Positions 1 through 8,647 of a stretch of 33,698 nt of DNA are shown one piece after another. The translations under genes and the position numbers were made by a program. The DNA lies in contig JAEUJS010000105.1 in assembly GCA_016792935.1 (NCBI GenBank), positions 1 to 33,698 on the forward strand, given 5' to 3'. The notes beneath the pieces are model-generated. The model was not told the DNA's origin. It saw nothing but the letters and a program-made list of their open reading frames with translations, and did no database searches. Position 1 is the stretch's first letter. Each line of letters starts with the position of its first letter. The stretch comes from Archangium sp. GTDB lineage: Bacteria; Myxococcota; Myxococcia; Myxococcales; Myxococcaceae.

Positions 1-2
1 TG

Positions 3-3000
3 ACGCTCGACGAAAAGGGCGGCAAGTTCACGCAGGGCTTCAAGGTCTACGGCGTCGAGTCGTGGCTGCCGTTGCCCGGCGAGACGAAACGCTGGCCGCA
101 GAACGTGATGGTCGATGGCAAACCCGCCGTCGTCGTCAGCGACGCGAGCGCGCGCCCCACCGTGCTGCTCACCGCGGGAGAACACACCGTCACCGGCGAC
201 TTCCTCTGGGACTCGCTCCCTGAAGCGCTCACCATTCCGCCCGACACCGGTCTCGTCGCGCTGACCGTGAAGGGCACCGCGGTGCTCTTGCCGAACCGCG
301 ACTCGGAAGGCCGCGTGTTCTTGCAGCGCGAGTCGACGCAAGAAGAGACCGACCGCGTCGACCTCGACGTGCACCGCCTCGTCACCGACGAAATTCCGCT
401 CACGCTCGTGACGCAGCTCACGCTGAAAGTGTCGGGCCGCTCGCGCGAAGTGGAGTTCGGCAAAGCGCTCCCCGATGGCTTCGTGCCGATGGTGCTCGTC
501 AGCGGTCTGCCGATGCGCGTCGAGAGCGACGGACATCTGCGCATTCAAGTGCGGCCCGGCACGTGGACGATTCAGCTCACCGCGCGCAGTGAAGGGCCCA
601 TCGCCGAGCTCGGCCGTCCCGACCCGAAGGGCACGTGGCTCGACGGAGACGAAGTGTGGGTCTTCGACGCGCGACCCTCGCTGCGACAGGTGCTGGTCGA
701 AGGCGTGAACGCGGTGGACCCCACGCAGACCACGCTCCCCAACGGTTGGCGCTCGTTCCCCTCGTACGCGATGGGAGCGAAGGACGTCATGAAGCTCACC
801 GAACGGCGACGCGGCGACAGCGACCCCGCGCCCGACGTGCTCAACCTCTCGCGCACGCTGTGGCTCGACTTCGACGGTCAGGGTTTCACGGCGAGCGACC
901 GCGTCGGAGGACAGCTCCACCGCTCGTGGCGTCTCGACGTGCAGCCCGGCACCGAGCTCGGCCGCGTCGTGACGACCGGCGCTGATCAATCCATCACGCG
1001 GCTCGATGCTCAGGGCAAGGCCGGCGTCGAGCTCCGCCAGGGAGCGCTCGCCCTCGAGGCCGACTCGCGCCTCACCGGAGACATCTCGAACATCTCCGCC
1101 GTCTCGTGGAACGCGAACTTCGCCTCGGTGAACACCACGCTCCAATTGCCTCCGGGCTGGCGGCTGATCAGCGCGAGCGGCGCCGACTCCGTGCCCGGCA
1201 CGTGGATCGACTCGTGGACGCTGTTCGATCTCTTCCTGGTGCTGATCATCGCGGTCGCCATCGCGCGCCTCTTCGGTCTGCCGTGGGGCGTGCTCGCCGC
1301 CATCTCGCTCTCGCTCGCGTGGCAGGAGAAGGACGTGCCGCAGTTCGCGTGGCTGGTGGTGCTGGTGCTCGAAGGACTCTTCCGCGTGCTCCCGCTCGGC
1401 GGCTTCAAGAGCTTCCTCAAGCTCTCACGCTTCGCCGCGTGGGCCGGCCTCGTCATCATCAGCGTGATGTTCGCGGTGCAGCACGTGCGTCAGGGCATGT
1501 ACCCCGCGCTCGCGAAGGAACGGCAGCTCGGCGGCGTGAAGTCGTACAGCGACTACAACTTCGAGAACATGTCGCAGTACGCGCGCAACGAAGCGGGCGA
1601 GCTCAACCTCGATCGCGCCGGCTCGGAGGGTTGGGACGGCATTCCCCAGGGCGCGTTCAAGCTCGACGTGCAGAAGGAGGCGAAGCAGGACGAAGACAGC
1701 CGCCAGCAGTTCGCCCAGAACAAGACCAACAGCGGCAAGAAGCGCTCCCTCAACGCGCGCGACTACGACAAGAACGCGACGGTGCAGACCGGCCCCGGCC
1801 TCCCCCGATGGGACTGGACGCCGCTCGCCATCAACTTCTCCGGCCCCGTCTCGCAGGACCAGCGGCTCTCGTTCTTCTTCCTCGGCCCCACCGCGAATCT
1901 GATTCTCGCGTTCCTGCGCGTGGCGCTGCTCGGCCTGCTCCTGCTCGTGGTGCTCGGTCTGCCCGGCAACTTCTGGCCCGGCGCGTTCAAGAAGATGGTG
2001 AAGACCGCGGCCACCACCGGAGCTGCTGCGTTGTTGCTCGCGCTCTGCTTCGCCGCGCTCCCCGCGCGCGCGCAGGCGAATGAAGACGTCGAGACGCCCG
2101 ACACGCAGGTGCTCGAACAACTGCGCTCGCGGCTCCTCGAGAAGCCCGAGTGCTCACCGTCGTGTGCGTCGGCTCCGCGCCTGCAACTCGAAGCGAGCGC
2201 CAAGACGCTGCGCATTCGCCTCGAGGTGTTGTCCGGCGCAGAGACCGCCGTTCCGCTCCCCGGCAGCGCCGCGCAGTGGGTGCCGGAGACGGTGCTGCTC
2301 GACGGCAAGCCGACCTCAGGTCTGCGCCGTCAGCCCGATGGCTCGTTGTGGCTCGCGGTGAGTGCGGGTGCACATCAGGTGCAGCTCGAAGGTGCGCTGC
2401 CTCCGCGTGACACGGTGCAGATTGCGCTGCCGCTCCGCGCGTACCGCGTCGAAGCGAAGTTGGATGGCTGGACGCTCGACGGTCTCCACGAAGACGGAGT
2501 CGCCGACGACAACCTCCAACTCACGCGCAAGGCGACCAACGAGAAGGGCCAGGCGGCCGCGCTGCAGGTCGGCACGTTGCCTTCGTTCGTTCGCGTCGAG
2601 CGCACGCTCGTCCTCGGGCTCCAGTGGGAAGTCGAGACGACGGTGGTGCGCCTCACGCCGACGGGAACCGCGGTGGTGCTCGAAGTTCCGCTCCTCGCTG
2701 GAGAGTCCGTCACGTCGAGCGAAATTCGCGTCCAGGCCGGCAAGACCGGAAAGGTCGCGCTGGTGAACATGCCCGCATCCGAGACGACGGTGACGTGGAG
2801 CTCGCTGCTCGAATCGAAGTCACCGCTCGCGCTCACCGCTCCGACGAACTTGCCGTGGGTGGAAGTGTGGCGACTCGATGTCTCTCCGGTGTGGCACGTC
2901 GCTTTGAGCGGAATTCCCGTGGTGCATCAGCAAGACGCGAGCGGCGCGCGGTTGCCCGAGTGGCACCCGTGGCCCGGAGAAGCCGTCACCATCGACGTCA

Positions 3001-3995
3001 CCCGCCCCGAAGCGCTCGGCGGTCAGACGCTCACGATCGATCAATCCCAGCTCTCGGTGAATCCCGGCGCGCGCGCGACGAGCGTCACCTTCACCGCGAA
3101 CTTCCGCAGCTCGCGTGGTGGCCTGCACCCGTTTCAACTCCCCGAAGGCGCCGAACTGCAGGGCGTCACCATCAACGGCGCGCAGCAACCGATTCGTCAG
3201 GAAGGCCGCACCGTCTCGATTCCGCTCGTGCCCGGCTCGCAGTCGGTCGTGCTGACGTGGCAGGACAAGTCGGCGATGGGCTTCTCGTGGCAGACGCCGC
3301 AGCTCGACGTCGGCACGCCCACGGTGAACGCGGACCTCGAAGTGAACGTGCCGCGCGACAGCCGCTGGGTGCTCTTCGTGCGCGGCCCCGGCATCGGCCC
3401 CGCGGTGTTGTTCTGGAGCTTCCTGCTCGTCTTGCTCGTGGTGTCGGTGGCGCTGGCGCGCATGGGCACCACGCCGCTCAGCACCGTGAAGTGGGTGCTG
3501 CTCGCGCTCGGCTTGTCGCAGGTCCCGATTCCCGCCATCGCGTTCGTGTTCGGCTGGCTGCTCTTCCTCGGCTGGCGAGAGAAGTCCGACAACCTCGGCG
3601 TGGCGTGGTTCAACTTGCGACAGCTCGCCATCGTCGGAGTCACCGGCGTCGCGCTCATCATCCTCGGCGTGTCGGTCTACGAAGGGCTGCTCGGTCAGCC
3701 CGAGATGCAGGTGCACGGCAACGGCTCGTCGGCGTCGCTGCTGCGCTGGTTCCAGGACCGCACCACGGCGAACTTCCCGACGGCGACCGTCATCTCGGTG
3801 CCGATGCTCGTGTACCGCGGCGCGATGCTCGCCTGGAGTTTGTGGATGGCGCTCTCGCTGCTGAGCTGGCTCAAGTGGGGCTGGAAGGCGTTCTCCACTG
3901 GTGGGTTGTGGAAGGCGTCACCCAGGCCGCCGCCTCCGCCGATGAAGCCGCCGCCGGCGCCGCCGAGCATTCCGCCGGTCGCTCCCGCAACCTGA
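3..3995 (+). CDS. Very large multi-pass membrane protein with duplicated beta-rich extracytoplasmic regions (5' end outside window)
   Basis: The frame is open from the first complete codon at position 3, so the N-terminus lies upstream; about 1330 residues are visible. No family is recognised. Visible order: a beta-rich soluble region (residues 1-400), a hydrophobic cluster of about three to four helices (nt 1216-1490), a charged Gln/Asn/Lys-rich stretch, a second hydrophobic cluster (nt 1866-2070), a second beta-rich region (nt 2075-3380), a third membrane cluster (nt 3385-3890) and a proline-rich tail. The two soluble regions share the pattern V-LDGKP followed about 20 residues later by L-AG-H-V, suggesting internal duplication. 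The second cluster ends in ALPARAQA then NED, which resembles a signal-peptidase site. The next gene follows after 46 bp on the same strand. An envelope role is inferred; the biochemical function is unknown. Confidence 0.8.
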   Translation, partial: TLDEKGGKFTQGFKVYGVESWLPLPGETKRWPQNVMVDGKPAVVVSDASARPTVLLTAGEHTVTGDFLWDSLPEALTIPPDTGLVALTVKGTAVLLPNRDSEGRVFLQRESTQEETDRVDLDVHRLVTDEIPLTLVTQLTLKVSGRSREVEFGKALPDGFVPMVLVSGLPMRVESDGHLRIQVRPGTWTIQLTARSEGPIAELGRPDPKGTWLDGDEVWVFDARPSLRQVLVEGVNAVDPTQTTLPNGWRSFPSYAMGAKDVMKLTERRRGDSDPAPDVLNLSRTLWLDFDGQGFTASDRVGGQLHRSWRLDVQPGTELGRVVTTGADQSITRLDAQGKAGVELRQGALALEADSRLTGDISNISAVSWNANFASVNTTLQLPPGWRLISASGADSVPGTWIDSWTLFDLFLVLIIAVAIARLFGLPWGVLAAISLSLAWQEKDVPQFAWLVVLVLEGLFRVLPLGGFKSFLKLSRFAAWAGLVIISVMFAVQHVRQGMYPALAKERQLGGVKSYSDYNFENMSQYARNEAGELNLDRAGSEGWDGIPQGAFKLDVQKEAKQDEDSRQQFAQNKTNSGKKRSLNARDYDKNATVQTGPGLPRWDWTPLAINFSGPVSQDQRLSFFFLGPTANLILAFLRVALLGLLLLVVLGLPGNFWPGAFKKMVKTAATTGAAALLLALCFAALPARAQANEDVETPDTQVLEQLRSRLLEKPECSPSCASAPRLQLEASAKTLRIRLEVLSGAETAVPLPGSAAQWVPETVLLDGKPTSGLRRQPDGSLWLAVSAGAHQVQLEGALPPRDTVQIALPLRAYRVEAKLDGWTLDGLHEDGVADDNLQLTRKATNEKGQAAALQVGTLPSFVRVERTLVLGLQWEVETTVVRLTPTGTAVVLEVPLLAGESVTSSEIRVQAGKTGKVALVNMPASETTVTWSSLLESKSPLALTAPTNLPWVEVWRLDVSPVWHVALSGIPVVHQQDASGARLPEWHPWPGEAVTIDVTRPEALGGQTLTIDQSQLSVNPGARATSVTFTANFRSSRGGLHPFQLPEGAELQGVTINGAQQPIRQEGRTVSIPLVPGSQSVVLTWQDKSAMGFSWQTPQLDVGTPTVNADLEVNVPRDSRWVLFVRGPGIGPAVLFWSFLLVLLVVSVALARMGTTPLSTVKWVLLALGLSQVPIPAIAFVFGWLLFLGWREKSDNLGVAWFNLRQLAIVGVTGVALIILGVSVYEGLLGQPEMQVHGNGSSASLLRWFQDRTTANFPTATVISVPMLVYRGAMLAWSLWMALSLLSWLKWGWKAFSTGGLWKASPRPPPPPMKPPPAPPSIPPVAPAT

Positions 3996-4041
3996 CGAGG
4001 GCGACTTCCCGCCGAGCAGGGCCAGCAATAATAAGGAGTGC

Positions 4042-6165
4042 ATGCGGGCGGGTGCGCGCAGGTGGGTGTTCGGCATGTCGTTCGCGCTCGTCGCGTGTTC
4101 GAGCACGTTCGAGCTGCCGGCATCGCTCGACCTCGGCGCTGCAGAGCTCGGCGTCGAGCGTACGTTCTCCTTCACCGTTCGAAATTCGTCGCAGGTCGAT
4201 GACGTGCTCGCGCTCGGCACCTCCGGCGAGTTCCGCGTCGAGCCGAGCACGCTGGAGCTGAAGGCCGGAGCCGAAGCCGACGTGTCGGTCTCCTTCACGC
4301 CCAGCGAGCTCGGTCCGCGAGAAGGAACTCTCGGCATCAGCGCCCGCCACGCGAGCGCGCGCGAAGTGCGCCTCACCGGTCGCGGCATCGGTCCCGCAAT
4401 CGACGTCTCACCGAGCATGGACTTGCCGATGCTGGCGCTCGTCTCCGGCCAGACCGTGGGCGAGTCACGCGGCGTGCTGCGCGTGCGCAACGTCGGCACG
4501 CAGGGCACGCTCCTGAATCTCGAGCTGCCGGAGCCAAGCACTCCCGAGCTGTGTGTCGGCGACTTCATCGGCGACGTGTGCGTGCCGTGGATTCCGTCTT
4601 CCATCGGCGCCGGAGAGTTCGTCGAACTGCCGCTCACGCTGCGCGTGCAAGACGACACACCGCGCTCGTGGCTGGTGACGCTCCGCTCGAACGACGCGCG
4701 CGGGGTGGTGCGCACCGTGACCGTCGGCGCATCGCTCGCGCGCGTGGCGCCCTGTCAGTTCTCGACTGCTCCGGAGCTGACGTTGTCGCAGGGCGTGGGC
4801 CTGGTCTTCATCACGCACACCGGGAGCGAGCGATGTCTCGTGCGCTCGATGGAGCTGACGACCACGCCGAGCGACGTGGTGCGCTTCACCGACGCGCTCT
4901 CGATGCCGCGCATCGTGCACCCGGGTGAATCCATCCACCGCGGCCTGGGCATCGTGTCGCTCGCGCAGTTCATCGAAGGCACGTTGACGGTGCGCGCCGC
5001 GGGTACGCCTCCGCTCGAGATTCGGTTGCGGCCGGCCGATGGAGCGAATCCGTGCATCGTCGTCACGCCCTCGACGCTCGACTTCGGAACGCTGCGGCAG
5101 ACGTGCAACAGCGTCACGCGCTTCGTGGGCGTCTACAACGTGTGCCCGAGGCCGATTCAGCTCGCGCAGGTGCGCAACCCGAGCGACGAGTTCTTCGTCA
5201 TCTCCGCCGACGTCAATCGCGACATCGTGCGCGGAGGTCCTCCGGCCTTCATCGGCGTTCGCTTCAGGCCCAGTGGGCTCGGTGTGCGTACCGGTTTCCT
5301 CGAGCTCACGACGTTGCCGTACGCGACTCGCGTCGTGGCGATGCAGGGCATCGGCGATGGGCCCGCGTTCCACACCAACACGTTTCGGCAAGACGCGCTC
5401 CCACGCGTAGACATGGCGTTCATCGTCGACACCTCACCCTCGTTCGCGGCGCAGCGCGGCGCGGTGCGCACGCAAGTCGAGACCATCCTCTCGAGCGCGG
5501 GCGGGTCGTGCGCGGACGTGAAGGTGGCGTTCGCTCCGGCTGAGGGGGCCGGGCCGGTGGCGTACGCGACGAACGATGCGGGCAGCGTGTGGACGTCGAC
5601 TTTGGAGCCTGACTTCATCGCGCGCTCGCTGTCGGCCTTCGATGCGTTGCCCGCGAGTTCCGAGACCGAGTCGTGCATTGGTGTCGCGGAGCGACTGCGT
5701 GGTGCGCGCAACGATGTTCTCTTCTCGGGGTTCTGCATCAGCGACGCGCTCGAGCAGACGCCGGATGCGGGTGGAGCGTTGGCTGGGCTTCGCGCGCAGG
5801 TCTCGCAGCTGCAGTGGAACGTGGCGACCGGGCTGCCGGCGTCGAGCTGCGCGGTGGAGTCGCGTGATGATGATCAACTCCACCGCTCGCTGACGGCCTC
5901 GGTGGGCGGGTCCACCACCGACCTCTGCCGGCCCAACTGGGCGTTCGACTTCGTGTCGCTCAGCCCGCGCGAGTGTGGACCGCGCACGTCGTTCTTCCTC
6001 ACCTCAACCGCGGTACCGCCCATCGAGGTGCGCGTCGATGGGCAGCTCGTCTCATCGGGGTGGACGTACGAGCCCGCGAACGCCGCCGTCGTGTTCGAGC
6101 CCCACGCTGCGCCGCCGCCGGGCTCCACGCTCGACATCACCTACGCGACCAGCTGCACGCCGTAG
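4042..6165 (+). CDS. Lipoprotein with ASH-like beta-sandwich repeats and a VWA-like domain
   Basis: 707 residues. The ATG follows an AAGGAG Shine-Dalgarno. The leader has a lipobox LVAC with Cys19, so export and lipidation are likely. Next come several 90-110-residue beta-sandwich repeats of the ASH/MSP (choice-of-anchor D) type, recognised by 'LDFGTL', 'NSS/NVG' and 'SVSFTPSELGPREGTL' signatures; the clearest are at residues 25-120 and about 335-440. From about residue 455 there is a VWA-like start, MAFIVDTSPSF, where the canonical DxSxS metal-site motif is present as DTSPS. The C-terminal 60 residues form a small beta unit seen at the end of other myxobacterial surface proteins. Several Cys residues in the second half may form disulfides. 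The family is associated with protein-protein contacts; a surface binding role is inferred. Confidence 0.83.
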   Translation: MRAGARRWVFGMSFALVACSSTFELPASLDLGAAELGVERTFSFTVRNSSQVDDVLALGTSGEFRVEPSTLELKAGAEADVSVSFTPSELGPREGTLGISARHASAREVRLTGRGIGPAIDVSPSMDLPMLALVSGQTVGESRGVLRVRNVGTQGTLLNLELPEPSTPELCVGDFIGDVCVPWIPSSIGAGEFVELPLTLRVQDDTPRSWLVTLRSNDARGVVRTVTVGASLARVAPCQFSTAPELTLSQGVGLVFITHTGSERCLVRSMELTTTPSDVVRFTDALSMPRIVHPGESIHRGLGIVSLAQFIEGTLTVRAAGTPPLEIRLRPADGANPCIVVTPSTLDFGTLRQTCNSVTRFVGVYNVCPRPIQLAQVRNPSDEFFVISADVNRDIVRGGPPAFIGVRFRPSGLGVRTGFLELTTLPYATRVVAMQGIGDGPAFHTNTFRQDALPRVDMAFIVDTSPSFAAQRGAVRTQVETILSSAGGSCADVKVAFAPAEGAGPVAYATNDAGSVWTSTLEPDFIARSLSAFDALPASSETESCIGVAERLRGARNDVLFSGFCISDALEQTPDAGGALAGLRAQVSQLQWNVATGLPASSCAVESRDDDQLHRSLTASVGGSTTDLCRPNWAFDFVSLSPRECGPRTSFFLTSTAVPPIEVRVDGQLVSSGWTYEPANAAVVFEPHAAPPPGSTLDITYATSCTP

Positions 6166-6178
6166 TCGAGAGTGCCGA

Positions 6179-6197
6179 CTGCTCAGCGGCTGAGCAG
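6179..6197. terminator. Perfect 8-bp hairpin between convergent genes
   Basis: CTGCTCAG and CTGAGCAG flank a 3-nt CGG loop. The hairpin overlaps the stop codon of the minus-strand kinase and starts 14 bp after the plus-strand stop. It could end transcription from both sides. There is no T-tract on either strand, so termination activity is inferred only. Confidence 0.4.
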
Positions 6198-8312
6198 ACG
6201 AAGCGACCGGAACTGCTGCCCGACCCACAACGCGCTCGGCGGGCGCTTCGTCGGGTCCTTCTCGAGCATGTTGAGAATCAAGCGCTCGAGCAGCTCAGGC
6301 ATCGCCGGGTTGTGACTCCGCGGAGGCGCCGGCGTCTCGCTCGCCTGCGCCACCAGCACGCGCGTCAGCTCGGGGAAATCGAACGGCAGCACTCCGGTGA
6401 ACAGCTGATACGCCGTGACGCCGAGCGCGTAGAGGTCAGTCGCGTAGGTGACGTCGGAGAAGTTGTTGATCTGCTCCGGCGACATGTACTCGGGCGTGCC
6501 GCCAATCATCCCGCTCATCGTCACGCCCTGCACCGAGCGTTTGCGCGCGATGCCGAAGTCCATCAGCTTCACGTTGCCGCTGGTCGTCACGAAGATGTTC
6601 TGCGGCTTCACGTCGCGGTGCACCACGTCGCGCTCGTGCGCGGCCTGCAAACCCAGACAGGCCTGCTCGAGCCACGCGAGCCCTTCGCGCAGCGGCAACG
6701 GCCCGCGCGCCTCTTCCAGCTTTCGCGCGAGATCGGCGCCTTCGAGCAGTTCCATGGTGAGGAACCGCCACGGCCCCGCGCTGCCGAGGTCGAACAGCCG
6801 CGTGATGTTGGGGTGCGAGAGCGCGCGGGAGAGCGACAGCTCGAGCTTGAAGCGCGCGATGAGGGTCTCGGCTTCGCGCTCCGTCGCGGGGTGGAACACC
6901 TTCACGGCGACGTGTTCGTTGAGCTCGAGGTCCATCGCGCGGAAGACCGACGCCGAGCCGCCTTCGCCGAGCACCGCTTCGAGCTGGTAGCGCTCTCCCA
7001 ACTTCGAGCCGACGGTGGGCATCGGCGCCTGCGCGCTGGCGGGAGGAGGCCGCGTGGGAATGCGCTTCTGGCTCTGCACTTCCTTGAGCGCGAACTCGTT
7101 GGTGTCGAAGCTGTGCTCGCGCGTGCCGGTGACGCGGTCGGAGAACGGCTCGAAGTTCATCGCCGAGTTGCCGCTCGGGTCGAAGAGCTGACCGTGCCAC
7201 GCGGGAGCGTTCTCCTCGGGGTCGAAGCCCTGGTACTGCTTGCTCGTCGCGCGACGAATGCCGGCGCCGGTCGCGAAGAGGGGAACGATTTTGAGCCGCG
7301 TCGCGAAGCGCAGCCGGTCGACCAGCGCCACGTCGCGCGGGTCTTCCATCGCCACGTGCAGCGCGCGGTCGGCAATCTTGATGGGCACCACGCGCCAGCT
7401 GCGCGCCTGTTCCTCGGGGAGCGACTTCACCGCCTCCGCGCTCAGCGACGACATCAACTCGGCGTCGACGATGTACGGAATGCCGGCCTGCTCCGAGAGC
7501 ACCTTGAGCACGTCTTCGTCTTTGACGAGCCCCGCGGCGACCACGGCCTCGGCGAGCGCCGCTTCGTTCTTCGCGAGCTCAGGCTGTTCACGCGTGAGGC
7601 GCTCGAGGTGCGAGAGGTTGAGCAGGCCCTTCTCGACCAGCAACGAGCCCAGCCGGCGGCGAAGCGCGCGAGACAGACCCGACACCGACGAGCGCACGCC
7701 GGAGCCCGAAGACACCCTCGCCGCGCTCGACGGCGACGACGCGAACGCCCCCGACTGCGTGGAATTGAAGCCCGCCGAGTCCGCTCCGTGTGCAGGTGTG
7801 GCGGCGGGCCCTTTGGCGAGGAGCGCGGCGAGGCGTTCCTTCGCGTCGTCGTCGGCGGGGAACGCGGTGAGCACCGTGCGGAAGATGGAGCTCGCCAGCC
7901 GGTCCTTCCCGTTCTCGGCGAACGATTCCGCGATGGCCTTCATCGCTTCGGCTTCGACGGGCGCCGCCGGAGCGTGACCGATGAACGGCATCAACCACGT
8001 GGACAGCGAATCGAGCGGAGTGTCGATCAGCCCAGCGACGCGAACGGCGTGCACCACGGCCTGGCGGTAGCGCTGATTGGTCGCGGGGATTTTTCCGAGC
8101 GCCGAGAGACATTCCTGCAACGCGCCACCACGCTGAAAACAGACGGCTGCGTCCCAGAAGCGCGCGGCCTCGAGGCAGTAGTTGGCGGCTTCGACGTGAC
8201 GGTTGAGCGCCATCGCGACGCGCACGGCTCCGTCCCAGTCGCGTTGACCGGCGAAGGCCTTCAGGGCCTCGTCCAGCTTGCCTTGCGATTCGAGTCGCGC
8301 GCCGTCACTCAT
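6183..8312 (-). CDS. Ser/Thr protein kinase with MshEN-like (GspE N-terminal) sensory domain
   Basis: 709 residues from the ATG at 8312, chosen because a weak GAGCGGGA precedes it and the codons further upstream look non-coding. Residues 1-170 are helical and TPR-like. Residues about 215-360 match the GspE N-terminal/MshEN domain: RLGSLLVEKGLL, then Gln 24 residues after the Arg, then a second degenerate copy (VVAAGLV to LSEQ). A Hanks-type kinase fills about 437-709: GEGGSASVF glycine loop, VAVKVF lysine (about 469), HRDVKPQN catalytic loop (about 563), DFG (about 585), GGTPEYMSPEQ. All key catalytic residues are present, so it should be active. No transmembrane helix is visible, so it is probably cytoplasmic. 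MshEN domains in secretion and pilus ATPases bind cyclic di-GMP; that ligand here is inferred. It is convergent with the ASH/VWA lipoprotein gene. Confidence 0.93.
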   Translation of the reverse strand: MSDGARLESQGKLDEALKAFAGQRDWDGAVRVAMALNRHVEAANYCLEAARFWDAAVCFQRGGALQECLSALGKIPATNQRYRQAVVHAVRVAGLIDTPLDSLSTWLMPFIGHAPAAPVEAEAMKAIAESFAENGKDRLASSIFRTVLTAFPADDDAKERLAALLAKGPAATPAHGADSAGFNSTQSGAFASSPSSAARVSSGSGVRSSVSGLSRALRRRLGSLLVEKGLLNLSHLERLTREQPELAKNEAALAEAVVAAGLVKDEDVLKVLSEQAGIPYIVDAELMSSLSAEAVKSLPEEQARSWRVVPIKIADRALHVAMEDPRDVALVDRLRFATRLKIVPLFATGAGIRRATSKQYQGFDPEENAPAWHGQLFDPSGNSAMNFEPFSDRVTGTREHSFDTNEFALKEVQSQKRIPTRPPPASAQAPMPTVGSKLGERYQLEAVLGEGGSASVFRAMDLELNEHVAVKVFHPATEREAETLIARFKLELSLSRALSHPNITRLFDLGSAGPWRFLTMELLEGADLARKLEEARGPLPLREGLAWLEQACLGLQAAHERDVVHRDVKPQNIFVTTSGNVKLMDFGIARKRSVQGVTMSGMIGGTPEYMSPEQINNFSDVTYATDLYALGVTAYQLFTGVLPFDFPELTRVLVAQASETPAPPRSHNPAMPELLERLILNMLEKDPTKRPPSALWVGQQFRSLRLLSR

Positions 8313-8426
8313 TCCCGCTCGGAACCCCCGCTTCGTGCTCGGAGAAAAGTACGGATCTTCGCGGGGGTCGAGATCGAGTTGACTGTTCCACCACCCGTTT
8401 AACTTTCGCCTCAGGTCAGATCTTGA

Positions 8427-8612
8427 CGGCGTGGATTCGCTGACGCGCGCTTGCGATGGAAAGTTGAGCAGGCGCCGTCGCACACCTGCGCACGCTGGGC
8501 TTCGATTTCAGCAAGCCGCTGCGTGCTGCTCGGTGCGACGAACAGCGTCACGCTCGCGGTGTACGACACCACGAAGCGTGAGGCGCAGTTTGAGATTCGA
8601 TGGAGCGAGTAA
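8427..8612 (+). pseudogene. Coding-like remnant without a start
   Basis: This frame is open between TGA at 8424 and TAA at 8610-8612, and its second half reads like real protein (TNSVTLAVYDTTKREAQFEI, with G/C-rich third positions). No convincing start or ribosome site exists. It lies in a 330-bp stretch between two minus-strand genes that otherwise shows no gene. It may be the tail of a gene lost by deletion, or a chance frame. Confidence 0.3.
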
Positions 8613-8621
8613 GGATGGTCG

Positions 8622-8647
8622 TGCTGATCAGAAACTGCTGATCAGAA
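8622..8647. repeat. 12-bp direct repeat carrying the palindrome CTGATCAG, two copies
   Basis: TGCTGATCAGAA occurs at 8622-8633 and again at 8636-8647, separated by 2 bp. The second copy covers the stop codon of the minus-strand Ca-loop gene. A third CTGATCAG lies at 10466-10473, just upstream of the same gene, so the octamer flanks it on both sides. Confidence 0.6.

Noticed and set aside
2624..4261. Plus-strand frame of 545 codons inside the first gene
   Set aside because: Arg/Ala-rich out-of-frame reading that bridges two genes with clear protein character.
5973..8402. Plus-strand open frame of about 800 codons opposite the kinase gene
   Set aside because: It is Arg/His/Glu-rich, lacks any domain, and mirrors the high-GC third positions of the kinase gene, whose motifs are unmistakable.
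8313..8483. N-terminal extension of the kinase by 57 codons
   Set aside because: The sequence is not protein-like and overlaps the plus-strand remnant; the ATG at 8312 starts a plausible helical domain.
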